The notes under the pieces are model-generated. The model did not search any database. It was not told the DNA's origin and worked only from the letters and a program-made list of their open reading frames with translations. From Sinorhizobium meliloti 4H41 (GTDB lineage: Bacteria; Pseudomonadota; Alphaproteobacteria; Rhizobiales; Rhizobiaceae), in contig NZ_AQWP01000002.1 of assembly GCF_000375585.1 (NCBI RefSeq), forward strand, positions 868,001-932,000: a DNA stretch of 64,000 bases, given 5' to 3'. Position 1 is the stretch's first letter. Each line of letters begins with the position of its first letter. Made by a program: the position numbers and the translations under genes. Shown in pieces: positions 34,522 through 44,114 of the stretch.

Positions 34522-36027
34522 TCAAAGCGGCAGTCGGATCAATGCCGTGACCCCCGCAGGCAGATATTCCACTTTCACCGAGCTCCCGATGATCTTGTCC
34601 AGGCTGCGCTCGATCAGGATCGAGCCGAAACCGCGGCGACGCGGCTCGCGAATAGGCGGTCCGCCCACTTCGGTCCAGGTCAGATGCAGGACGGTCTCGC
34701 CGTCCTCGACCACGCGGCGCGCCGTCAGCACGATTTTCCCCGTCGGAACCGAGAGCGCGCCGTATTTTACCGCATTGGTCGCCAATTCGTGCAGCACCAA
34801 TCCAAGCCCAACGGCCTGGTCGGGACCCAGAAGAATCTCGTCCTTGTGCAGCTCGACCTGTTGGGAATAATCGCTGACATAGGGCAGCAACTGTTTCGAA
34901 ATCAGTTCCGACAGGTGGATCGTGCCCCATTCGTAGTCGGAAAGGAGCCCGTGCGCCTCGGAAATCGCCTGAAGGCGGCCGGCAAAGGCGGTCATGAACT
35001 CGGCCGGGTCACTCGTTTGCCGGAGCGTCTGGCGGGCGAGCGACTGGAGCATTGCAAGCGTGTTCTTGACCCGATGGTTCAGCTCTTTCAGCAACAGTCG
35101 CGTACGGTTCACCGACGCCTGCTGGTCCGAGACGTCGATCGTCATGCCGAGAAAGCTCAGGGGCGCGCCCTTGCTGTCGCGGTCGTGCACGCGGCCGCGG
35201 CCCAGAAGCCATCGCCCGTTCGTGCCGATGCGAAACATGCCGTCATATTCCTCGTTGGCAGCCATCGCCTGACGGAGCTTCGAGAAGGTCGGGATGCGAT
35301 CCTCGGGATGAATGGCGGAAAAGATCGCCTTGGCGCCGACGGTGCGCTCCGGCGGAAGACCGAACATGCGCATCATTGCGCCATTGCCTGAGACCGTGCC
35401 GGCGCGAATGTCCCAGAGCCAGCTGCCGACATTGGCCGCGTCGAGCGCCATTGCGAGCCGCTGCTCCTCGCGGGAAAGCGCGGCCTCCTTGAGCGCACGC
35501 CGGCGCGTCTCGTCCTTCAGCTTGAACAGCGAGGCGGCGACACCTGCGATGCGCTGCAGCTCGCTTTGCCGTTTGGCCGAGACCTCGGACCGGGGCTCGA
35601 CATCGAGAACCGCGACGGTTCCGATCGCCTGACCGTCCAGAATAATCGGCGCGCCCGCATAAAAGCGCAGGAATGGGGGGCTGGCGACCGCCCGGCGGTG
35701 ACGGAACGCCGGATGACGGGAGGCATCAAGCACGAGGAAGGGGCCGCCGTCGCCTGCCGCAATCGTATGGACGCAGAAGGACTCGCGAACGTGCGACCGC
35801 GTTTCAGCCGTGCCTATGCATGCCTTGAACCATTGCCACTCGCGGTCGACCAGGCTGACGAGAGCGATAGGCGCGTCGAAAAGGCTCGCGGCAAGCCGCG
35901 CCAGCCCGTCGAAATCCTCATCGGGAACCGACATGTCCGGCACGGCGGCCTGAAGGACGCCGAGCCGCTCCGGCGCGTCGAGCACCTGCGCTACCGCTGG
36001 AAGCATCGCCTCTGTCTTTTCACGCAT
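34522..36027 (-). CDS. rsiC: RsiC, HWE-family sensor histidine kinase/phosphatase of the general stress response
   Basis: A 501-residue soluble sensor: GAF domain (residues ~37-170), PAS domain (~190-300) and HWE/HisKA_2 kinase with phospho-acceptor His318 in 'LLKELNHRVKNTLAMLQSL', N-box 'LVLHELATNAVKYGAL' and C-terminal 'GFGSILIERSLDKIIGS'. The S. meliloti counterpart is known as a bifunctional kinase/phosphatase acting on RsiB1/RsiB2. Here it lies 296 bp downstream of rpoE2 on the same strand. The gap holds a large inverted repeat that may mark its own control region. Confidence 0.92.
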   Translation of the reverse strand: MREKTEAMLPAVAQVLDAPERLGVLQAAVPDMSVPDEDFDGLARLAASLFDAPIALVSLVDREWQWFKACIGTAETRSHVRESFCVHTIAAGDGGPFLVLDASRHPAFRHRRAVASPPFLRFYAGAPIILDGQAIGTVAVLDVEPRSEVSAKRQSELQRIAGVAASLFKLKDETRRRALKEAALSREEQRLAMALDAANVGSWLWDIRAGTVSGNGAMMRMFGLPPERTVGAKAIFSAIHPEDRIPTFSKLRQAMAANEEYDGMFRIGTNGRWLLGRGRVHDRDSKGAPLSFLGMTIDVSDQQASVNRTRLLLKELNHRVKNTLAMLQSLARQTLRQTSDPAEFMTAFAGRLQAISEAHGLLSDYEWGTIHLSELISKQLLPYVSDYSQQVELHKDEILLGPDQAVGLGLVLHELATNAVKYGALSVPTGKIVLTARRVVEDGETVLHLTWTEVGGPPIREPRRRGFGSILIERSLDKIIGSSVKVEYLPAGVTALIRLPL

Positions 36028-36073
36028 TCGGCCTGAACTCCAAACTCGCGCAGGCGCCTGAATCTCAGCTCCA

Positions 36074-36122
36074 CTGTATGTTTGCCTTCGACCGGAGCCG
36101 GTCTAGGGAGGAAAACATACAG
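36074..36122. repeat. nested inverted repeat upstream of rsiC
   Basis: Outer arms CTGTATGTT/AACATACAG (36074-36082 and 36114-36122) enclose an inner inverted repeat GACCGG-AG-CCGGTC (36090-36103). It lies about 50 bp upstream of the rsiC start and could be an operator or a transcript hairpin. Confidence 0.5.
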
Positions 36123-36229
36123 CAAACTGGAGCAATATGGCGACCACGCTCCGCCGGTCGAACGCAGCCCTCCGAATGCCCTCTTGCGAGCGCCGCACGA
36201 ACTTCAATCCGGCACCGGTCTATGCATAT

Positions 36230-36257
36230 GTCCTTGAACCGCTATCGATTCAAGGAC
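36230..36257. repeat. inverted repeat downstream of rpoE2
   Basis: A perfect 9-bp inverted repeat GTCCTTGAA/TTCAAGGAC with a 10-base loop, 67 bp after the rpoE2 stop. No T-run follows on the rpoE2 strand, so a terminator role is uncertain. Confidence 0.5.
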
Positions 36258-36323
36258 AAAACATGCAGCAGATCGAGGTGCTACAGCGACTTCGCGCGTC
36301 CGACAGGACGCTGCGGGATCGCA

Positions 36324-36878
36324 TCAGGAAACGAAGGCACGCGAGGTGATGGGTGCGGAGGTCTCGTCGGGCCCGTAGTCGTTTTCTCCCCTAACCTGGA
36401 GAATTTCCTGCAGCCTTTGACGCGCCCTGTTGACGCGGCTCTTGATCGTTCCGAGCGCACAGCCGCAGATCGTTGCGGCCTCCTCGTAGGAAAAGCCGGA
36501 GGCCCCCACAAGGATGATCGCTTCGCGTTGATCGGGCGGCAACTGTTCGAGCGCCCGGCGGAAATCCTGCAGATCGAGCGAGCCGTATTGTTCCGGGTGA
36601 TGGGCGAGCGTCTCCGTCAAATGGCCGTCGCTGTCCTGCACCTCGCGCCCACGCTTGCGCATCTGACTGTAAAGCTCGTTGCGCAGGATCGTGAAAAGCC
36701 AGGCCTTCATATTGGTACCGATCTCGAAATGATCCTGCTTGGCCCAGGCCTTCATGATCGTGTCCTGCACGAGATCGTCGGCCCGGTCGTGTCGTCCGAT
36801 CAGTGACATCGCAAAGGCGCGCAGGCTCGGCAGCGCGGCAAGCATCTCACGCTTGAACTCTTGATTTTCGGATGACAT
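36324..36878 (-). CDS. rpoE2: RpoE2, ECF sigma factor of the general stress response
   Basis: A 184-residue EcfG-type sigma factor. Region 2 'LIGRHDRADDLVQDTIMKAWAKQDHF' and region 4 'REAIILVGASGFSYEEAATICGCALGTIKSRVNRARQRL' are intact. It directs transcription from GGAAC-N16/17-CGTT promoters upon heat, starvation, salt or oxidative stress. It is held by the anti-sigma RsiA1, whose gene ends 7 bp upstream; AGGAG precedes the start. Autoregulated through the promoter at 37118-37143. Confidence 0.96.
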   Translation of the reverse strand: MSSENQEFKREMLAALPSLRAFAMSLIGRHDRADDLVQDTIMKAWAKQDHFEIGTNMKAWLFTILRNELYSQMRKRGREVQDSDGHLTETLAHHPEQYGSLDLQDFRRALEQLPPDQREAIILVGASGFSYEEAATICGCALGTIKSRVNRARQRLQEILQVRGENDYGPDETSAPITSRAFVS

Positions 36879-36885
36879 CCGGCGC

Positions 36886-37053
36886 TTACTCCTTGCCCTG
36901 CAGAGCCGATTGCTGTTCTGCAGCTTCCAGCTTTTCCAGTAGATCGAGAAAGCGTGCCGGTATCGCTTCCTCCTGCACCGACTGATAGAGGGCCTTCAGC
37001 TTCACCGCAATCTGCGCATTCGGATCGTCGGAGGACGGACTTTTACCGCTCAT
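36886..37053 (-). CDS. rsiA1: RsiA1, NepR-family anti-sigma factor
   Basis: A 55-residue NepR-like protein with the conserved core 'KLKALYQSVQEEAIPARFLDLLEKLEAA'. It sequesters RpoE2; phosphorylated RsiB1 captures it and frees the sigma factor. The start is set at MSGKSPSSDD (37053), nine codons inside the longest frame. It is cotranscribed with rpoE2. Confidence 0.94.
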   Translation of the reverse strand: MSGKSPSSDDPNAQIAVKLKALYQSVQEEAIPARFLDLLEKLEAAEQQSALQGKE

Positions 37054-37117
37054 CCGCCCTGCCCCTGTCGTATATCTCATTGTTGCAATTTCGCCCTTGA
37101 AAGTTCGCCTGCACCAT

Positions 37118-37143
37118 AACGCAGCGGAAAAATGAAATGTTCC
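37118..37143 (-). promoter_or_regulatory. RpoE2-dependent promoter of rsiA1-rpoE2
   Basis: On the minus strand GGAAC-N17-CGTT, a perfect match to the RpoE2/EcfG consensus, about 65 bp upstream of the rsiA1 start. Confidence 0.85.
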
Positions 37144-37148
37144 GAAGC

Positions 37149-37173
37149 GGAACCATTTTTTCGGCGAAACGTT
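37149..37173 (+). promoter_or_regulatory. RpoE2-dependent promoter of rsiB1
   Basis: On the plus strand GGAAC-N16-CGTT, a perfect consensus match, starting 6 bp from the -35 box of the divergent rsiA1 promoter and 42 bp before the rsiB1 start codon. Confidence 0.85.
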
Positions 37174-37214
37174 TTCGCAACGATATTACGCCCATGGATT
37201 GAGGGAGTCCCTGA

Positions 37215-38009
37215 ATGACATTGTCCACCCGTATTGCTCCATTTCTTCCTTATCTGCGCCGCTATTCGCGTGCCCTGACCGGGTCGCAGACCTCTGGAGA
37301 TGCCTATGTCGCGGCCGTGCTTGAGGCACTTATCGCGGATACGTCTATCTTTCCGGAAGCAAGCAGCGACAGGGTAGCGTTGTTCCGTCTTTTCACATCC
37401 ATGTTCGGATCGTCTTCCGTCCTCGTGCCGGAGCCGGTGTCGCCCTTTGCCTGGGAACAGCGCGCATCCGTCAACCTTGCGGCCGTCTCGCCGCTCGCAC
37501 GCCAGGCGTTCCTGCTCGTTTCCGTCGAAGCCTTCACCCCACAGGAAGCCGCCGAAGTACTCGATGTAGACGCCGCCAAGCTGGCCGCACTTCTCGACCG
37601 CGCATCCCAGGAAATTTCCCGTCAGGTTGCAACCGAGATCATGATCATCGAGGACGAGCCGCTGATCGCGATCGACATCGAGCAGATGGTCGAAAGCCTC
37701 GGCCACAGCGTGACCGGGATTGCACGCACCAAGGACGAGGCGATCGCCCTCTATGAGACGACGAAGCCGAACATGGTGCTCGCAGACATCCAGCTCGCCG
37801 ACGGCAGCTCGGGAATCGATGCCGTAAACGAAATCCTGAAGACGGCTGCCGTTCCGGTGATTTTCATCACCGCCTTCCCGGAGCGTCTCCTGACCGGTGA
37901 ACGTCCCGAACCCACGTTCCTCGTCACCAAGCCTTTCAATCCGGAAATGGTGAAGGCCCTGATCAGCCAGGCGCTGTTCTTCAACGAGACGACGAAGGCT
38001 GCGGCCTGA
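37215..38009 (+). CDS. rsiB1: RsiB1, PhyR-type anti-anti-sigma response regulator
   Basis: A 264-residue PhyR protein: an N-terminal sigma-mimic domain (residues ~10-135, ending 'SPLARQAFLLVSVEAFTPQEAAEVLDVDAAKLAALLDRA') and a C-terminal receiver domain ('MIIEDEPLIAIDIEQM') with phospho-acceptor Asp191 in 'VLADIQL' and the conserved lysine in 'LVTKPF'. Phosphorylation exposes the sigma-like part, which then binds RsiA1. Divergent from rsiA1-rpoE2 with its own RpoE2 promoter. Confidence 0.95.
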   Translation: MTLSTRIAPFLPYLRRYSRALTGSQTSGDAYVAAVLEALIADTSIFPEASSDRVALFRLFTSMFGSSSVLVPEPVSPFAWEQRASVNLAAVSPLARQAFLLVSVEAFTPQEAAEVLDVDAAKLAALLDRASQEISRQVATEIMIIEDEPLIAIDIEQMVESLGHSVTGIARTKDEAIALYETTKPNMVLADIQLADGSSGIDAVNEILKTAAVPVIFITAFPERLLTGERPEPTFLVTKPFNPEMVKALISQALFFNETTKAAA

Positions 38010-38067
38010 GTCGAGATTTCCCTCACCACAGGGGCCCCGGCGGCATTGCTTTTACAGTGTCGGGGGC

Positions 38068-38180
38068 CCTCATCCCCAATGCTCGTCACAGGATGGGGGC
38101 GCCGCGTCTGCGGCGCGGAACTTTCTTTCAGCCCGAAGACTTGGGCTGACTGGCTTCCTGTGACAAGCACAGGAACGCCT
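38068..38180. repeat. intergenic palindromic repeat, family A copy 2
   Basis: A diverged copy of the element at 26062-26178, with the same internal gccgcgtctgcggcgcgg palindrome, ttctttcagccc tract and cttcctgtgacaagcacagga end. It lies between rsiB1 and the 3' end of the polyol operon. The rest of the 38010-38462 gap shows no gene. Confidence 0.7.
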
Positions 38181-38255
38181 CGCCTAAGATGATCACCATC
38201 GCAAACGCCCGCATCCGGAACTCGGTCGCATCGCCCGATGCTCCCGAAGCAAAAC

Positions 38256-38283
38256 AGCCAGTGCCGAGGGAAGGGCACTGGCT
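38256..38283 (-). terminator. probable terminator at the end of the polyol operon
   Basis: A perfect 10-bp stem AGCCAGTGCC/GGCACTGGCT with an 8-base loop. On the minus strand it is followed by GTTTTGC, about 180 bp after the FGGY kinase stop. Confidence 0.5.
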
Positions 38284-38462
38284 GAGCTTTGGCAACTCAC
38301 TGAGGGGGGATGTGAGTTGGCAACCGGCGGTATGCCTCCGACGTCACATTGGGGGCGATGTGCGTCACCGTCCGGTTATCGCCATAATGCACGAGGCGAA
38401 AAAAGGTTCCGCGGATATTCGGCAAGACTGCAGATGAAAATCTGCACCCCTCGCATGTTGAA

Positions 38463-40046
38463 TCACTCCATCGACTCCAGTTCCTCGCGATGCCGATAGA
38501 GCGCGAGGAAGCGCCGATAATCCCGGTCGTAGATGCGGCGTTGCGCCGGGTCGGGGAGCCGTTCCGTTCCAGCCGACGACATCGCCGGTCCGGCCCTGGC
38601 GAGGTCCGGATAGAGCTCGCCGGCGACGGCCGCCGTCATTGCCGTGCCGAGGAGAACGGCATCGGCTGCCTGGGGTGCGACGACCCGGCAGCCGGTGACG
38701 TCGCAATAAAGCTCCATTAACAGGGAGTTGCGCACATGCCCGCCGGTCACGTGCAGCGTGTCGAGTTCGTAGCCCGCTTCCTTCATCATCTCCAGGATGT
38801 GGCGAATCCCGAGCGCTATCGCGACGCAGGTCCGCCAATAGAGCCGGCACAGCGCATCGAAGGAGGAGTCGAGCGGCAGCCCGCTGATGACCCCGAGTGC
38901 ATGCGGATCGGCAAGCGGCGACCGGTTGCCGTGGAAATCCGGAAGCACGTGAAGGCGCTGGGCAAAGTCCGCGCCATGAAGCGCGCGCATTTCCTGCACC
39001 CGCTCGATGATCTTCGCATGGGTTTCGGTCGTCGGTGGTAGTCCGCCTCCGTGCAGCCGCACGATATGATCGAGCAGCGCTCCGGTCGCCGACTGACCGC
39101 CCTCGATGAGCCAGAGCCCGGGCAAGACCGCTTCGAAATAAGGCCCCCACATGCCGAAACCCGGCTTCATGTCCTTGGAAAAGGCAACAATGCAACTCGA
39201 GGTTCCGCCGATCAGTGCCAGCTGGCGCTCCAGCTTCGCCGGCGCGTCCGCGAAGCCGCCGAGCACGCCGAGCGCCCCGGCATAGGCATCGATCAGCCCC
39301 GGCGCGACCTGGCATGCGGTGTCGAGCCCGAGCTCCTCCGCCGCGCTCGCGCTCAGACGCCCGACGGCTCGCTCCACCGGCAGCGTCTCCTCGGGCAAGC
39401 CACCACGTTCGAGGAGGTCCTCAAGACCGATCTGCTCCAGATAGTCCTGCTGCCACCCGCGTTTCTCGTGCGCGAGATAGTTCCATTTTGCCGTCAGCGT
39501 ACAGCGCGAGCGGGCCGGACTTCCGGTCGCCCGCCAGGACATGTAATCCGCGAGGTCGAAGAAATACCCCGCCCGTTCCCATTGCTGCGGGAGGTTGCGC
39601 TTCAGCCACATCAGCTTCGGCATTTCCATCTCGGGCGACATCACCCGCCCCGAATGATCGAGAACGGGATGTTTCGTCGCCGTACAGAAATCGGCTTCCG
39701 CCAACGCCCGGTGGTCCAGCCAGACGATGGTGTCCCAGCGTGCCTCCCCCTGACGATTGACCGAGAGCGGGAGGCCGTCGCGATCGCGCACGACGAGCGA
39801 ACAGGTGGCGTCGAAGCCGATCGCCGCAATGCTTTCCGCCGGCACAGCCGCCTTCTCGCGCGCCGATCTGACCGCCCCGCAGACCGCAGCCCAGATGTCC
39901 TCGGAATCGTGTTCGGCGTGGTTTTCCTCCGGACGGTTCATCGCAATCGTCCGATCGGCCCGCGCCAGGAGCCTACCTTGCCGGTCGAAGACGCCGGCGC
40001 GGGCGCTGCCGGTTCCAATATCGACCGCCACGACATATTCGCGCAT
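38463..40046 (-). CDS. FGGY-family carbohydrate kinase, ribulokinase-like
   Basis: A 527-residue sugar kinase starting at MREYVVAVDIGTGSARAG. FGGY features: phosphate-1 motif 'VDIGTGSARAGVFD', 'GFDATCSLVV', and the C-terminal adenosine motif 'TGGHVRNSLLMELYCDVTG'. The length and motifs fit the D-ribulokinase/ribitol-kinase branch of the family rather than xylulokinase. Last gene of the polyol operon, 84 bp after the HAD phosphatase gene. It could phosphorylate ketoses made by MtlK/SmoS, for example ribulose, xylulose or fructose; specificity is inferred. Confidence 0.88.
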   Translation of the reverse strand: MREYVVAVDIGTGSARAGVFDRQGRLLARADRTIAMNRPEENHAEHDSEDIWAAVCGAVRSAREKAAVPAESIAAIGFDATCSLVVRDRDGLPLSVNRQGEARWDTIVWLDHRALAEADFCTATKHPVLDHSGRVMSPEMEMPKLMWLKRNLPQQWERAGYFFDLADYMSWRATGSPARSRCTLTAKWNYLAHEKRGWQQDYLEQIGLEDLLERGGLPEETLPVERAVGRLSASAAEELGLDTACQVAPGLIDAYAGALGVLGGFADAPAKLERQLALIGGTSSCIVAFSKDMKPGFGMWGPYFEAVLPGLWLIEGGQSATGALLDHIVRLHGGGLPPTTETHAKIIERVQEMRALHGADFAQRLHVLPDFHGNRSPLADPHALGVISGLPLDSSFDALCRLYWRTCVAIALGIRHILEMMKEAGYELDTLHVTGGHVRNSLLMELYCDVTGCRVVAPQAADAVLLGTAMTAAVAGELYPDLARAGPAMSSAGTERLPDPAQRRIYDRDYRRFLALYRHREELESME

Positions 40047-40130
40047 CAATGGATGCCCCCGTCCCGAAAAAATGATGGATGTTCGCCGAGCCGGACGACG
40101 CGGCAGCAAAACCGCCCCGTCCTGCTCTCC

Positions 40131-40805
40131 CTATTGACGGACAAACTGTATCAATTCGCCCATGTCGTCAAACAGCACGTCGGGTTCGAGGCTGGCGAGC
40201 GTCCGCCGGTGGCGGTCGTTTCGTGCGTGGCTGCCCCCCGCGAAGGCGAAGACGCGCATGCCGGCGGACTTTGCCGCCTCGATGCCGGCCGGGCTGTCCT
40301 CGATGACGATGCAATCGGACGGGTAATAGCCCATCTTAGCGCTTGCATGCAGGAAAAGGTCGGGCGCCGGCTTGCCGCGCTCCACCATGCTGGCGCTGAA
40401 GATGTTCGGCTCGAAGAGATCGATGAGCCCCGTCACGGCCAGCGAAAGGCGGATGCGCTCCGGCTGGCTCGACGAAGCCACGCAATGGGCGGTGCCCAGC
40501 CCTTCCACCGCCTCGCGTATGCCGGCGATTGGCCTCAGTTCCTCGCGAAATCGTGCATAGAGCCGTGTCCGCATGCCTTCGAGAAAAACCTCGTCGGTCG
40601 CAAGTCCGTGTTCTTCGTGCAGGATCGTCGACATCGTCTTCAAGCTGCGGCCGAGGAAGCGCTCGCTCGCCTCCTCGGTCGTCATCGAAACGCCGGCAGC
40701 CGCGAGCGCGTCGACGAGGACCCCGAGCGAAATCGGTTCGCTGTCCACCAATACGCCGTCACAATCGAAAATCACCAGCCTGGAGGCGTGCCCCACCATC
40801 GTCAT
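40131..40805 (-). CDS. HAD-superfamily hydrolase in the polyol operon
   Basis: A 224-residue beta-phosphoglucomutase-like HAD phosphatase. Motif I 'IFDCDGVLVDSEP', motif II 'CVASSSQPERIR', and motif III/IV 'GKPAPDLFLHASAKMG..CIVIEDSPAGIEAA' are complete. ATG at 40805 overlaps the mtlK stop (ATGA), so translation is coupled. Probably dephosphorylates a sugar phosphate of the pathway or removes a toxic side product; substrate unknown. Confidence 0.9.
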   Translation of the reverse strand: MTMVGHASRLVIFDCDGVLVDSEPISLGVLVDALAAAGVSMTTEEASERFLGRSLKTMSTILHEEHGLATDEVFLEGMRTRLYARFREELRPIAGIREAVEGLGTAHCVASSSQPERIRLSLAVTGLIDLFEPNIFSASMVERGKPAPDLFLHASAKMGYYPSDCIVIEDSPAGIEAAKSAGMRVFAFAGGSHARNDRHRRTLASLEPDVLFDDMGELIQFVRQ

Positions 40806-42286
40806 TCCCCGAGGTTTCCGTCCAGATAAAGCTGGAGCGTGGCACGCGTACCCTTTTCCCAAAGCACTTTCAACGCGTGAGCGAAACGGCGGCGGAAGAG
40901 ATCGGATTGCGCGACATCGCCGAAGATGTCGGAAAGCGCAAGGAACGCCATTGGATCGTCCTTCGCTGCAACTGCGGCGGCCTGCAGCCGGTCGGCGTTG
41001 GCGTCGTTGAAAACGATCTCCTTGCCGCTGTCCGACTTGCCGGCGAAATAACGGCACCACAGCGCCGAAACGAGCGACAACCCGACGACGTCTTCGCCGC
41101 GGCGCAGGCGGTCGGCCGTCGACGGCAGGATGAATTTCGGCTGTCGGTTGGAGCCGTCCTGCGCCAGCCGCGCGACCGTGTCACCGATCTTCGGATTGGA
41201 GAAACGCGTCTCGATGAGCTTGTAATAATCCTTCAGATCCGTGTCCGGAACCGGCGGTATCACCGGGATGATCTCGTCGTGCTCCAGCTTTGACAGGAAG
41301 GCGCGGATCAACGGCTCCTCCATCGCCTCATGAACGAAATGGATGTCGAGCAGTGCCGCCGGATAGGCGATCGCCGCATGGCCGCCGTTGAGGATACGGA
41401 TCTTCATATGCTCGTACGGCGCGACGTCCGGCACGAACTGCACGCCCACCTCTTCGAGCGCCGGGCGGCCTTGCGGGAAACGGTCCTCCAGCACCCATTG
41501 CTTGAATTCCTCGCAAAAGACCGGCCAGGCATCGTCGATTCCGTATTGTGAGGCGACGATGCCGATCTCGCGGGCACCGGTTGCCGGCGTGATGCGGTCG
41601 ACCATGCCGTTCGGAAAGGCGACATTGGCATCGATCCAGTCCGCAAAGCCCGGATCGGAGAGGCGCGCCAGACCGGAGACGGCAGCGTGGGTGACCTCTC
41701 CGTTTCCAGGAATATTGTCGCAGGACATGATCGTGAACGGCGGAATGCCCTTGGCGCGGCGTTCGGCGAGCCCCGCCAGGATGAGGCCGAAGACGGTTTT
41801 TGGAGCCGTCGGATCGCGCGCATCCTCGACGATCGCCGGATGCGCCGGGTCGAAGACGCCGGATGCCGGATCGATGAAATAGCCGCCTTCGGTGATCGTC
41901 AGGGAAACGATGCGGATGAGCGGGCTTGCGAGCTGCGCCACGATCGCGGGCGTGTCGCCAGGCTCGAGATAGGCGATCATGGCGCCCGTGACATGCGCGC
42001 CCGTGCGGTTGTTGTCCTGCTCGACCACCGTCGTCAGGAAATCCTGCGCTTCGAGCTTGTCGCGCATGACCTTGTCCGATGGCAGGACACCCGCGCCGAT
42101 AATTGCCCAATCGCGATCGCGTCCCAGGTTGAAAAGGTCATCGAGATAGACCGCCTGATGCGCACGGTGGAAATTGCCGACGCCGAAATGCACGATGCCG
42201 GCCCGAAGGTCATGCCGGCCGTAGTTCGGGACGCCGGCCCTGGCTTTGACCGCGTCGAGCGTGGCAAGGGAGAGTTTGGTCGCCAT
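40802..42286 (-). CDS. mtlK: mannitol 2-dehydrogenase
   Basis: A 494-residue long-chain NAD-dependent polyol dehydrogenase that oxidises mannitol to fructose (homologues also accept D-arabitol and sorbitol). Shows 'GIVHFGVGNFHRAHQAVYLDDL' (NAD domain), 'TIMSCDNIPGNGEVTHAAVSG', and the catalytic-lysine region 'KIRILNGGHAAIAYPAALLD'. It lies 26 bp after smoS and 4 bp overlapping the HAD gene. Confidence 0.95.
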   Translation of the reverse strand: MATKLSLATLDAVKARAGVPNYGRHDLRAGIVHFGVGNFHRAHQAVYLDDLFNLGRDRDWAIIGAGVLPSDKVMRDKLEAQDFLTTVVEQDNNRTGAHVTGAMIAYLEPGDTPAIVAQLASPLIRIVSLTITEGGYFIDPASGVFDPAHPAIVEDARDPTAPKTVFGLILAGLAERRAKGIPPFTIMSCDNIPGNGEVTHAAVSGLARLSDPGFADWIDANVAFPNGMVDRITPATGAREIGIVASQYGIDDAWPVFCEEFKQWVLEDRFPQGRPALEEVGVQFVPDVAPYEHMKIRILNGGHAAIAYPAALLDIHFVHEAMEEPLIRAFLSKLEHDEIIPVIPPVPDTDLKDYYKLIETRFSNPKIGDTVARLAQDGSNRQPKFILPSTADRLRRGEDVVGLSLVSALWCRYFAGKSDSGKEIVFNDANADRLQAAAVAAKDDPMAFLALSDIFGDVAQSDLFRRRFAHALKVLWEKGTRATLQLYLDGNLGE

Positions 42287-42312
42287 CCTTTCAATCCTTT
42301 CGCGAACGAGCC

Positions 42313-43082
42313 TCAGCTCATCCAGTTGCCGCCATCGACGTTATAGGTCTGCGAGACGATGTAGTCGCTTTCCGCCGAGGCGAGGAAGATCGCCATGCCG
42401 GTCAGGTCCTCTGCGGTGCCCATGCGTCCGAAGGGAACGGCCTCCCCGACCAACCGTTTTTTCTCGCCGCGCGGACGGTTCTCGTATTTGGCGAAAAGCG
42501 CGTCGACGCCCTCCCAGTGCTCACCGTCGACGACGCCGGGAGCGATGGCGTTGACGTTGATGCGGTGTTTGATGAGATCGAGACCGGCCGATTGGGTGAG
42601 GCTGATGACCGCAGCCTTGGTGGCGCAATAGATCGCCACCAGAGCTTCCCCACGCCTGCCCGCCTGGCTCGCCATGTTGATGATCTTGCCGCCCCTGCCC
42701 TGCGCGATCATCTGCCTGGCGGCCGCCTGCAAGGTGAAGAGCGTGCCGGCGACGTTGATCGCAAACAGTTTTTCGTAGCTCTCGCGGGTGATCTCGACGA
42801 TCGGCGCGAGGTCGAAGAGCGCGGCATTGTTGACGAGGATGTCGAGCCCGCCGGCATGTTCGACGGTCGCGGCGATCGCGGCGTCGATGGAGTCCTGCCG
42901 GGTCACATCCATCACGACCGCATAGGCCGCGGACCCGATCTCCGCCGCCGCCCGTCTCGCCCGCTCGATATCGATGTCGGCGATGGCGACCGTGGCGCCC
43001 TCGCGCACGTAGGCTTCGGCGAAAGCGCGGCCGATACCCCGCGCCGATCCGGTGATCAACGCGCTCTTTCCTTCAAGACGTT

Positions 43083-43086
<4 letters not shown>
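42313..43086 (-). CDS. smoS: sorbitol dehydrogenase SmoS (SDR family)
   Basis: A 257-residue short-chain dehydrogenase that oxidises sorbitol to fructose (also galactitol to tagatose in homologues). Cofactor motif '[21 protein letters not shown]', '[11 protein letters not shown]', and catalytic Ser-Tyr-Lys in '[24 protein letters not shown]'. Nearly collinear with Rhodobacter SmoS, including the C-terminus '[10 protein letters not shown]'. Overlaps smoK by 4 bp. Confidence 0.96.
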
Positions 43087-44084
<998 letters not shown>

Positions 44085-44114
44085 GGTTTTACCCTTGTTT
44101 GAACCGCGTCGCCC

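Noticed and set aside
36137-36349. 70-codon plus-strand frame between rpoE2 and rsiC
   Set aside because: No ribosome-binding site, no similarity, and it overlaps the inverted repeat at 36230-36257 and the 3' end of rpoE2.
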